A DNA stretch of 64,000 bases from Colletotrichum lupini (Eukaryota > Ascomycota > Sordariomycetes > Glomerellales > Glomerellaceae), in the NCBI RefSeq assembly GCF_023278565.1, contig NC_064675.1, forward strand, positions 3,162,001 to 3,226,000, in the 5' to 3' direction. A program made the position numbers and the translations under genes. The notes beneath the pieces are model-generated. The model saw only the letters and a list, made by a program, of their open reading frames with translations. It searched no databases and was not told the DNA's origin. Positions 11,781-21,732 of this stretch are shown one piece after another. Each line of letters opens with the position of its first letter. Within the stretch, counting starts at the first letter, position 1.

Positions 11781-13044
11781 ATGGCATCCCAGGATTTCCG
11801 TCTTCTCTGCATTGAGAACCCTCTGCTTGGTATGTGTTTTTTTCTCATCATTTAAATAGCTTAAAGCACAGGGGAACACATGTTGCGCAACCCCGCCATC
11901 TTCGCTTTAACCCCTCCCTTAACACCGAGCTGGGACAAAAATATTGACAACTAACACCGCAACCCAGACATCCAAGCAGTTGGTGATAAGGCTCTCCTCG
12001 AAAAGTACGGCCTCAAGGAGAACGATGCCATCCTCGCTGAGGAGAAGCACCTCGGCATCTACGAGGACCTCCTCAACAACTACGACGCCAAGCTGATTGC
12101 CGGCGGCGCCGCCCAGAACACCGCTCGCGGTGCCCAGTACATCCTCCCCCCCAACTCCGTCGTCTACCTCGGTGGTGTCGGTGACGACAAGTACGCCTCC
12201 ATCCTCCAGGATGCCGTCAAGACCGCCGGTCTCCGCGTTGAGTACCGTGTCGACCCCAAGATTGCCACCGGCCGCTGCGGTGTTGTCATCACCGGCCACA
12301 ACCGCTCCATGTGCACCGAGCTCGGCGCCGCCAACCACTACGACCTTGAGCACTTGACCCGTCCCGACGTCTGGAAGCTCGTCGAGAACGCCCAGGCCTA
12401 CTACATTGGAGGCTACCACTTCACCGTCTGCCCCGCCGCCATCCAGAAGCTCGCCGAGGAGGCCGCCAAGAACAACAAGGTCTTCGCCGTCAGCTTGTCC
12501 GCCCCCTTCATCTGCCAGTTCTTCAAGGACCCCCTCGATGCCAGCGCCCCGTACTGGGACTACGTTATCGGCAACGAGACCGAGGCAGCCGCCTACGCCG
12601 AAGCCCACAGCCTCGGCACCACCGACCTCAAGGAGATCGCCAAGGCCCTCGCCAACCTCCCCAAGGAGAACAAGCAGCGCAAGCGTGTCGCCATCATCAC
12701 CCAGGGCACCGAGCCCACTCTCGTTGCCGTTCAGGGTGAGGACAGCGTCAAGGAGTACCCCGTCAAGCCCATCTCCAAGGAGCAGATCAACGACACCAAC
12801 GGAGCTGGTGATGCCTTTGCTGGCGGTCTGATGGCCGGCATTGTCGATGGCAAGTCCCTCGACCAGTCCATCGACATGGGCCAGTGGCTGGCTAAGCTCA
12901 GCATCCAGGAGCTTGGACCTTCGTAAGTTGATCCCCCCCATCATGTCACATATGACACCTCATGGCAAACTTGTCAAATTTTCTTGCTTCATTCGCTAAC
13001 TGTGAACTAGCTACCCCTTCCCCAAGCAGGCTTATTCCGCGTAA
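11781..13044 (+). CDS. ADO1: Adenosine kinase
   Basis: Phosphorylates adenosine to AMP, removing a by-product of the S-adenosylmethionine cycle. Three exons: 11781-11829, 11968-12922, 13011-13044; 345 aa against 340 in yeast Ado1. PfkB/ribokinase fold signatures are present: GGAAQNTARGAQYIL near residue 65 (substrate side), YVIGNETEAAAYA, and the second PfkB signature NDTNGAGDAFAGGL with the catalytic Asp near residue 298. The last exon supplies only YPFPKQAYSA. Strong C-ending codon bias suggests high expression. The canonical start follows MASQDFRLLCIENPLLD, as in orthologues; see the upstream in-frame extension. Converges with the Est1-like gene. Confidence 0.97.
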
Positions 13045-13603
13045 GGCATTTAGCCTTCCTAACCTAATGCATTAAGCATTTCAGTTTCTTTTTGTTCAGA
13101 ATAGTCTGGCGTTGAGGGGGTCAAAGGGAAAACGGTTTCAACAACGGCGTTGGCTCCTGAGAGAGCTTTCAAATGAGTGGCAATCGCACTTTGCATCAAC
13201 TTGCAATCTGGGCTCGACACCTTTTACGACCTTGAGCCCATGGGTCATGAGATATTTGGTAGAAAACAATGCGAGGAGACGATTTCGGCTGGACAAAAAA
13301 AGACCAGCCCAGATGACAAATCCTAGACCAGAGTCCACTTCCCCGTCGTATCCGTCGTATCGTGTCCAGTGAAATCCGTCCAAAACAGTAGTATGAGCCA
13401 GTATAATTCAATCGTGCGATCGATTCATGTCGCTGAAACTTTGTGTCAGCGGTGTAAGATCTTGGAAGGTGCTGATGGACTTACATCGCAGTAGCAAATA
13501 AAGATGTGTTCAACTTCCAATCAAGCCGCCGGGTGGGCCGGGCAGGCATTGGGATAATAATGTCTGATCCGAAAACGAGTCCTGGATATGCGGTCCCCAA
13601 AAC
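13045..13603. other. Convergent intergenic region (3' UTRs)
   Basis: 559 bp between the stop codons of adenosine kinase and the Est1-like gene. It should hold both 3' UTRs. No gene, repeat or RNA seen. Confidence 0.6.
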
Positions 13604-16600
13604 TTAACGACGCATGTTCTGGCCCGGGGCACGCTTCACTTCATCAGCCATGGCCGACTGAAGAATCATGTCGTTGTATCCAGCCGTGTATCCGTCAGTA
13701 GCGGCACCTCCGTTCTGTCTGACCATGTTCTTGTAGTGCGTAGGGTCATCATGCATATCGGCAATGGGACCTCGTCCAAAAGCGGTGGTCGCGGTGTACG
13801 CGATACCGTTGCACGGCGTGCTCTGGTATATACTGCTGACGTTGGAGAACTGAGTACCCGAAGCCGGCGAGAAGTTCTCTCCGCTCATAGGCATGTTGGG
13901 ACTCTGAGGAAACTGAGGACGAGATCCGCTGAACGAACGGGCGTGGGCGGCCGCCCTGGGCTGCAAAGTATGGGGGTTGTTGGCTTCCGCATACGGACTG
14001 GACCACAAGTTATATGCTGCCGAACCTGACAAGTCACGACTCAAGGGTCTCGAGTCTGTAGGTTGTCTGCCAAAGGCCTGCAGAAGGCGGTCCTGGTGAG
14101 CACTTATGTCGGGTGTACTGGCATACGGACGCTGTTGCTGCCGAGCCATGTACGGGTTCTCTCGTGCTTCTCCGAATGGATCGTCCAGCCGTGGGGTACC
14201 CGAGGGTTGAGCAGTCCTCTGGAAGCCAGCACTGCCATCGAATGATCTTCTAGCAGCATCCCTGATGGCACGGTCTGGTGGCGTCAGCTCTTGCTTCTTA
14301 CCCTGTGGTGTCGGGGTGTAAATCATGTTCCAGGGAAGGCTCGGGAATGTCTTTGCTGTTGCGGATCCGAGGGCGGGCGGGCTGTTGGTCGGGGGCACAC
14401 CAAATACCTCGTTGGCCATGGCTGAGTTCATTCCGTACGAGGTGTCCTCGTGGCTCTCTGCAGGAGAGACGTGGGCCTGAGGAGGCATCAGGAAGTCATT
14501 AACCATGTGAAGCATATCAGCGTCAGAACTGAAGTCGTAGTCTGACTGGCCCTGCGCTTTGCTGCGGCTGGGAGTGGGGTGCGACCGCACCTGCGGCGGA
14601 GCAGCCACTTGGGGCGGTACGGGCAATGCAGCAGTCGGGGTCGCGTTTCTGACAGGAGCCGGCTGCCGTGAGTCCTTTCGTTGCGCCGGAGGAAAGTCTG
14701 CAGCAGAGCTTTGCTCAACTGGAGGCTGGGAGGAGGTTGTCGCGACAGCTGAAGACTTTGGCGTGTAGCCGTCCTCGTACTTGAAAGTAAGCCCCCTTGG
14801 CGACGAAGTGTAGGAGAAAGGAAAGTTGGTGTCGTCGTTGGCGAGGAAGAAACCACACTTGATCGTTTGCAGGACCCTGGAGAAGATCTCTTGGAGAGGG
14901 CCGAAACGCTGCCCACCATAGTGCTGGATTTGAGGCTTCGGATTTCCAGTATCCTCATCGTAGTTGAGACGGCAACTGTCCGGCAACTTCGTGTCGCAGA
15001 GAGGAAGCATTCCTATAGCTTCCTGGTCCTCAGGAAGCAGGTACGGAGTGAGTTTGAGATCTTCGTTGCCATACATCTCGCACAGAGAGGTGAGTGCCTT
15101 GGCGAATCCTCTGTACATGTCCTTGATGGACAGCTCAGGGGCCTCTTGAGCGTTCACAATCTCAACACGGCATGCCACGAGCCAGGCTGCATACAGACGC
15201 ACGAACGGGAGAGTGTTCTCGGTCATTGTAGACGCTTGGTCTTCAGTGCTCTCTGGTTCGCCGTTTGCTTGTTGCTCAATGAGTCTTTCCATTTCCCTCT
15301 TAAGGAACTTGCAAAACGTCATGAAGAAACGAGCGTTCAAGCGGAGAAGGAACTGAGAGGTTCGGAACGCGGCAGTGGCCCAGTCACCTGCTGTGAATTA
15401 GAAAATGAGTTTAATGTTCAGCATGATGATCACATACCTTTGGCCTTATTGTTGTAGACGAAGAATGCAGACATGTTGAGCAAAACCATCTTCAAAAGGA
15501 TTGCCTGGGTGTTTGGGGCCTTGATGGCCATCTCAAGATGGTTGATGACTTCCTTCTCAAGCCCCTCGTGCTGAGGGAACGGCTCTCCTTTGCTGAAATG
15601 AGAATGCAGCTTTACGAACCAGGTGACAAAGGCCTCTTGAGGATCAGGAGGACCTGTGCGACGAGCCGGCGTAGTTGGCGCTGAAAGACTCTTCAGTTCC
15701 GATTCAAGGTTCTGTGCCGCCATTGGATGAGGGTCTTGAATTGCCATGGCGCGGTAGAAGTGATATATGATATCAAGGTGCTTTCTCTCATCCAAGTAGA
15801 TGATACCCATCTGGTGGTGGGCGAAGCCAGAATTGGGAAGGATGTCGTGGGCGAGAGAATAGTACGTCAAGGCAGCTTCGTAGCTCGGGACCTTGTGTCG
15901 CGCCTGCATCCGGTATCGAGAAAGGTCGCCGAGGTGAATGAGCACCAGATGCACGTATTTGAGGATGATCTGGCGAACGGCAGTTGTGGTGTTGGCCATG
16001 GGGTTCGCCTCTGCCAGCTTTTCGGCTTTGATGCCCTCGGCAATGCGCTGGAGCTCGGGAATCGGGTAGACGGCTGACATGCGCTGGACAAACGCGACGT
16101 AGAACTTTTGCGCCGTCTTGAGAAAGCTGCTGTACATCCTATCCAACTTGCGCTTCTGGACGGCGAGCTGCGACGATCTCAGCTTGCCCAAAACCTTTCG
16201 ATATTCGGCATTGACAAGGCTGTGGGCCTGCCAGAGGTTGGCTTCAACCTTCTCGGTCGAGGAATATTCGAAGTCATGGAATATGACGTGGAGGCAGGCT
16301 AATCGGAGGCTGATGACAGTCAGCAAGGATATTGCGACCCAGTACATTGGGCTGGATTCGCTACGTACGAGGAAATGACGCTTTCCAGAACCTCGAAATG
16401 CTTCAGCTCGTTGCCGTCGGTGTCGCTTTTGAGCTTGTCTACCTCCCTCTGGAGGTGCTTCCGAAGCTTCTGGGCTTGGCTGTGGTCAAAAAGTCAGCAT
16501 CGGAAGGTAGGTGCCCGGAGTCGCATGGACCCCGAAATGCCCACCCAACTGGATAAGATATGCCACAGGCAATGCTTGGCGCAATCCAAATTTCGAGATG

Positions 16601-16664
16601 GGCATGAGGGGGAAATGGTAACTTACTGCCATGCCTGCTTTGCAGCCTCAACATGTTCCGCCAT
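13604..16664 (-). CDS. Est1/Ebs1/SMG7-like protein (Est1 DNA/RNA-binding domain)
   Basis: Four exons: 16664-16627, 16479-16369, 16309-15438, 15387-13604; 934 aa. After a short helical N-terminus (QAQKLRKHLQREVDKL) come EST1-type segments: FHDFEYSSTEKVEANLWQ, and at about 170-260 LVLIHLGDLSRYR with TPR-like YYSLAHDILPNSGFAHHQMGII, the classic 14-3-3-like/TPR arrangement of Est1, Ebs1 and SMG5-7. The C-terminal half is disordered, Pro/Ser/Gln-rich, without a PIN domain, which argues for the Ebs1/SMG7 side (nonsense-mediated decay adaptor) rather than SMG6. The first exon is only 38 nt. A telomerase role cannot be decided from sequence. Confidence 0.88.
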
Positions 16665-17951
16665 TTTGGAGAATGGCGGAGCTGGGCCCTAACGTTGGCG
16701 ATTGGAGGAATTTGGTGTTGGTGGTGTTGCGATTATTTTCGCGATGGGGTGTTTTGTTGTTGTGGAAGGTGCGGGACTCCAAAAACTCAGGAATGGGACA
16801 AAAAAAGAGCCCAAGCTACGTGCTGTGCTCACACGCTCTCAAGACCAGTCCCTGAAGGTGCGCGCGATCCATAACTTGGGAGGTGAGGTCGTCGGAATCC
16901 AAAGGGTGAGGGCGACAATGGTGGTGGGATCGGGACAGCGGCAGCGGCGTCGTCGGGTCCAAGGCTTGTGGTGGCACGTAATCGGGGTGATGAGAGAGTC
17001 GGGAAGAACAACATTGGGCAGAGGGTCGGAGGGAAAGAGCGACGAGCGATGCGCCACCCAAAGCAGACATTCAAGAAAGGCAACACTCAGACGGTGTGGA
17101 AGGACGAGGGTGGCAGACAGAGGCAGACAGAGAAGAAGGAGGAAGAGGATGGTGATGTCGGGTCTCCATGAGGGACGCGAGCAGAACTTAGCTCATGGGA
17201 CAATAAAGTGTGCACCTCTCAGTCTTTACCATCTATCCACATCATCCATCCATCCATCCACCTTCCATGACTGAGCCTTGGGGAATCAGTTAATATTTTA
17301 GATGGAGCCCCTCAACAGGCCGGCACATATGGACCGTGCACTGGCGCTTTTTGAGATTGGTCCCTGTTCGGTTCCGCAGTCCCTCACTGAGTCCCTCATT
17401 GTCACACTCTCTCCCTTAACGGGGGATACTTGCAGCTGCAGCATGACCCATGCTAGGTACATCATTCATGAGCCTTGCTATGTTGTTGCTTTGTTAGGAG
17501 CCTAGGCCCTTGTTTGCAGTCAGGTCCTCCCCATTTACAATGATTTCAATGATGACTTGTCCATCCGTCCCTGAACCTGCGAAATGAGCCTTGAGCACTG
17601 AGCCTTGCAGTGGTCTTTGACAGTCAGTGCCCCACCACGGCTCCGGCCTTTGATCTCCTTTCCGCCCAAAACATTCGATTCCATTCACCACTGTCGGACG
17701 TATTGTCGCCGACATTGCAGACCTGACTGGCTCAAGCCTCGGCGCAACATATTTGTATTCTTGCTATCCTTACGGAGTACACCCTGCGGATACCATACAC
17801 TGCAGGCTGGCTCAGTCGTCCGAGCCCCTCCACGGATCCTACCAAAAATTAATTTCAGGACATAACTCAGCAGAGCAGTGCGACGCGGGGGAAATTCGGG
17901 TGCCTGATCTGCAAGTAATCAACCCTTCCCGTCACTTGGCCTTCACTCAAG
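16665..17951. other. Divergent intergenic region, Est1-like / ZNF511-like
   Basis: 1.29 kb that must include both promoters. 16700-17160 has long overlapping open frames on both strands from purine-rich sequence with no protein-like composition. It contains a short CATC-type tandem repeat near 17240-17263 and an exact TACGGAGTA at 17771-17779. No gene supported. Confidence 0.5.
17240..17263. repeat. (CATC)n short tandem repeat
   Basis: About five imperfect to perfect CATC units in the non-coding segment before the zinc-finger gene. Confidence 0.6.
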
Positions 17952-18806
17952 ATGAAACGCTCACGAGAGGCCGAAGAGGAACACCCGTCCTCTGGCATTT
18001 CCGCAGACGAGCGTAGCCGCCCGGAGACGTCAACTCCAGATGACCGTGCTACCAAGATCACTGGACTAGAGCTTTCCGTCGAGGGAGCATCTGAGGATTT
18101 TGCCATGAAATGCTCCCTTCCGCCTCACAAGGAGGCCCTGACGTTCAAGACATACGACGACTATGAGGCGCACTACATAGCGACGCACACCAATAGGTGT
18201 CTGGAATGCGGGAGGAACCTACCGTCAAGCCATCTGCTTAACGTGCACCATGAGGAATGTCATGATTCCTTCGCCGCTGTGAAGCGGGAAAGAGGAGAGC
18301 ACACCGTAATATGATTTCCCACTTCCTCTCATCATCGGCTCCTCTCTTGCTGACATCGGCTACAGTATTCCTGCTTCGTAGAGGGTTGTGAGAGAAAATG
18401 CTTGACGCCGCAGAAACGCCGGATGCACCTCATCGACAAACACGGGTTTCCCAAGAACTACTTTTTTGCCGTGACTAGGGAGGGTGTCGACGGGCGACGG
18501 ACACTGCTCGTAGAAGCAGGTCATCACCGGCGGAAATCATCAAATGCTTTCAGTACGACCAAGGAATCGAAGCGCAGATCAAGTATACTGGACACGACCA
18601 CTTCACAAGGCGGAGAAGAGTCACAAAAGACAGGAGATTCTGCAACCAAACCAGAGGCCAGTTCGGTGCCTGCGCAGCCAGCGATAACGGAACGTCCAGA
18701 CACGGAAATGGAGGATCTCGCTGGCGCAATGTCGGCGCTGAAGTTTGTGCCCAACAGCGTGCGATTTGGCAGGGGCGGAGGACGAGCAGGCTTTGCAAAA
18801 CGATGA
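17952..18806 (+). CDS. C2H2 zinc-finger protein, ZNF511-like
   Basis: Two exons, 17952-18305 and 18366-18806 (60-bp intron), 264 aa. The N-terminal 50 residues are acidic and disordered. Then a run of C2H2-type units follows: CSLPPHKEALTFKTYDDYEAHY..H, CLECGRNLPSSHLLNVHHEECHDSF, and across the intron YSCFVEGCERKCLTPQKRRMHLIDKHGFPKNYFF. This order and the trailing 'DKHGFP..YFF' match ZNF511-family proteins, whose function is poorly known. The C-terminus ends in RFGRGGGRAGFAKR, a conserved-looking Gly/Arg tail. The intron is confirmed because it restores the Cys pair of the last finger. Converges with BUD31. Confidence 0.85.
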
Positions 18807-19070
18807 GAGACGTCACGAATGATACCACTACTTCGATTAGCGTTCAGGCCATGATGATACCAAAACGGTCAATTGAAAGGATCACTACCTCTTTCCCGTA
18901 AACAACGACCCAAGTGATCGTAACCAGGGCCGGAACCAATCCTGCCATGTAAAGCGCCAAACGCCTGCCCTCCACGGGGTACCCATTGTCGACCGGAAGC
19001 CGCGCTGACAGACGGGCTCGTGAAGGTAATCTTCCTGGAAAACACGTACACGACTAGAGATTCTGCTCTT

Positions 19071-19570
19071 CTAGTCACTGGATGCGCAGCCATGGCATCC
19101 GCAAGCGACGCACTGGACCTCTTGGTCCCCTTTGAGCTGGGCCTTCGGAACTCTACATATGCAGGTCGAGTTGAAGTTCGTCTCCTTGGTTTGGACACAG
19201 CGCAAGCAGCAAAGCTATAGACACATGTCAGCAAGATGACTTGTCGTTCTTGATGAGCATGCCAACTCACCTTTTCGTAGCCCTGCTTCTTCCACTTGGC
19301 AATCAGCATTGCGTCCGCGTAGCCGTTCTTGAGCAGCCACTCGTACAGCTGCTTACTGATGGCCTCCTTTTCGTAGTACAGATCGTAAATGTAGCGGCTC
19401 CTCGCGTGCGCGATCTGAAAAATCTCCCACTGCGCTTGGTGCTTCGGTCCCGTCGGCGGCGGCTTGTTCTGCGCGTCCTTCATCTTGTTTTGGAAGATGA
19501 GGAGCTGGTCCTCGATGTCGTTGAAGCCTTCTGGAGGCGGCTTGCGCTTCGAAGATCGCATGGGAGGCAT
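19071..19570 (-). CDS. BUD31: Pre-mRNA-splicing factor BUD31 (G10 family)
   Basis: Component of the activated spliceosome near Prp19/NTC and U2 proteins. Two exons, 19570-19271 and 19214-19071 (56-bp intron), 147 aa against 144 in human. N-terminal helical half: KRKPPPEGFNDIEDQL, ARSRYIYDLYYEKEAISKQLYEWLLKNGYAD, AKWKKQGYEK. The second exon carries the zinc-knuckle Cys set: LCCLRCVQTKETNF, CICRVPK, CVACGCHGC. Without splicing the frame would lose every one of these cysteines, so the intron is firm. Shares a 407-bp divergent promoter region with the complex I subunit gene. Confidence 0.97.
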
Positions 19571-19977
19571 GTTGGGCTCTTGGTTTGCGTGAGTATATTG
19601 TGGGTGTTTGAAATGGCCACTTGAGTTGGGATCCGAAGGGCTCTCGCAGTCTCGTCAAGGCTCACTTGGCTTCGCGTCGCGGTTGTAGGTAGATGACGAA
19701 GGAGTTGAAGTCCAAAAGCCCAGGATAATACCTTAGGTAGTGGGGCAAAAAGCTCCGATATCTTATCAGGCATGCCACTAACGCCTTCGCACCTGCGCGC
19801 AGAGCGCTGGATCCGAGCTGACTAAGGAGCCACACGTGATTGGGCCGTCCGGAACCTTGGAGCTTCCCAAGATTCCCGTTCCACCCAGCCAGACAGCGTC
19901 GACGACCAGGCCGTTCGGGAATCACGTAGCGCAGCAAGCAAAACCGCCCTCTTCACCAGCATCCCCACGCGCCCACT
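19571..19977. promoter_or_regulatory. Bidirectional promoter region, BUD31 / complex I 14.8 kDa
   Basis: Only 407 bp separate the two start codons of divergently transcribed genes, so both promoters and leaders must fit here. No TATA-like element or specific factor site is convincing. Confidence 0.6.
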
Positions 19978-20872
19978 ATGGCCATCACACCGACCCAATT
20001 CGCAAAGACGACCCGGCAGTGTGAGTTATAGAGACCAATTGACCCCGAAAATCCCACTGATCCGTCGAGCAGCGGCCAACTGGAACGACGCAAAGAGACG
20101 GGTTCTCGCTTCCTACAGAGAATGGATCCGAGCTGTATGTTGACCCCCAATGCGTCCCTGTTACGGAAGCTCCGGCGTAGGCGGTCGGTTCGAGAAAGGC
20201 GCGCAACGATGCGAAGACGATTCGAGCGAGAAGGCCGACTTGAAGGGAAGCTGGAGGCATAAATCAATGCTAACTGAGGAACCATTGGGAAACAGGCGCC
20301 TGAGATTCAGACGATGTACAACGTCCCCCTGCCCGTGTCCGTCCTCCGTACCCGGATACGTGAGGAGTTTGAGCGCCACAGGTTCGCCAGCAAGCTCCCC
20401 GTGGTGGATGTTCTCCTGTTCAAGAGTCACGCCGAATACCAGGTATGCCATCCCGAGCGACGTTGCCCCGACGCACGCGCGCATCGAAGCACACCGAGGG
20501 AGAGAGAGGGATGGAGAGAGGACGATTTTGGTGTCATGCGGGAGACCAATTGGACCCATGACCGTTACGATTGGGAAGATATAAGGCCGAGAGCTGACAT
20601 GTGGTTCTAATCACGCAGGAGACGATGAACTTCTGGAAGCAGACGACGCACATCATGTCCTACTTCAAGGAGGAGAACTTTAGAGGAGACAAGCGGTTGC
20701 CCAACAGCTTCATGACTGGATTCTTGGAGGTGAGTCTTACACAGGGTTGCGAGCAAGCTAGAGCGAGGAGAAAACACCAGGAGGCGAAGCAAGGTGGTGA
20801 AGGGCATCCGCAGACACTTGACGCTGTTTCGAGATGGATCGCTAACCGTACTTTACACAGGGCCGCAACTAA
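19978..20872 (+). CDS. nuo14.8: NADH:ubiquinone oxidoreductase 14.8 kDa subunit (NDUFA6/LYRM6)
   Basis: Accessory subunit of mitochondrial complex I matrix arm; LYR proteins of this type anchor acyl-carrier protein. Five exons: 19978-20020, 20073-20134, 20296-20442, 20619-20729, 20861-20872; 124 aa against about 123 in Neurospora. Landmarks: [20 protein letters not shown], then [43 protein letters not shown], and [16 protein letters not shown]. The last exon is just GRN plus stop. The hallmark LYR reads SYR here (residues 28-30). Four introns in 375 coding bases is the highest density in the window. Confidence 0.93.
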
Positions 20873-21082
20873 GAGCGCTGGAAGTATTAGAGCTCGTGTA
20901 CATAAATATACAATTTCAAAAAACATTTCCGCAAAAGTCACAAGAACCCAACCAACTGAGTTGGACCTATTTCATTTGTTTTGTCGACGCCATTGGTTCT
21001 ATTTTCGGTGTCTCCATTCCCATGTCAAAAAAACAAAAACAAAAATAACGCCATTTTCCATCTTTTCTACAAGATGCGTTCG

Positions 21083-21732
21083 CTATGAACGACCAAACTC
21101 CTCCTTGGCGCGGATAAACTCCTCGGCGACGGTGTCGCTAAGGGCCTGAAGGTCCTTGAGACCCTTTTGCAGAGCCGCGACGGCGGTGCCGTCTGAGTGA
21201 CACAGTCAGTAAATTAGGGGTGAAGAAGGGATCGAAGAAAAAAAATATGCTCACCATAGGTCTGGATCCTAATGTTCATCTTGGGTTCCGAAGGGTGAGG
21301 GATGGCGTAGGCGCAGAACTCAACGTCGGGACTGTAGTGAAGGAGGGGTGAGTTTTAGTATAACGCAGGCAAACCAGGGAGGTCTCTCATGACAGGAAAT
21401 TGACGCTGTTTGAGAGAAAAAACAAATATAAACTTACTTCTTCATAATGACATATCTCAGCGCATTGCCGAGCGTGTGCCCCTCATCGATAAACTCGAAT
21501 GAGGCGGCTGTGTCTGTTGAGCCGGGCAGCTACGGACAATCTCACAGTCAGCCTCTCGCTCGCGAATCGCCGAAGCAGGCAGACTCACAATCTTGACGCG
21601 CTGGGGCTCCTCCTCCTCTTCCTCTTCCTGCTCAGTCGACTCCTGTCCCTCCTCCTCCTCTTCCTCCTCGGGCTGGTGAGAGGCGGGCGCCTCGTCCATG
21701 GGGACGTCTTCCGAGTCGGTTCTGCCGGGCAT
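21083..21732 (-). CDS. RPC19: RNA polymerases I and III subunit RPAC2 (AC19)
   Basis: Shared small subunit of Pol I and Pol III that pairs with AC40, like the bacterial alpha N-terminal domain. Four exons: 21732-21589, 21529-21438, 21331-21255, 21192-21083; 140 aa against 142 in yeast. The first exon is an acidic tail with Glu runs. The alpha-like core follows: [45 protein letters not shown], the diagnostic signature, then a helical C-terminus ([19 protein letters not shown]). Converges with the complex I gene, 210 bp between stops. It borders a 9.8-kb region without recognisable genes. Confidence 0.96.

Noticed and set aside
11919..12944. 341-codon open frame antisense to adenosine kinase
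   Set aside because: Shadow of a highly biased coding exon; its Gly/Val/Leu-rich composition is the usual antisense artefact.
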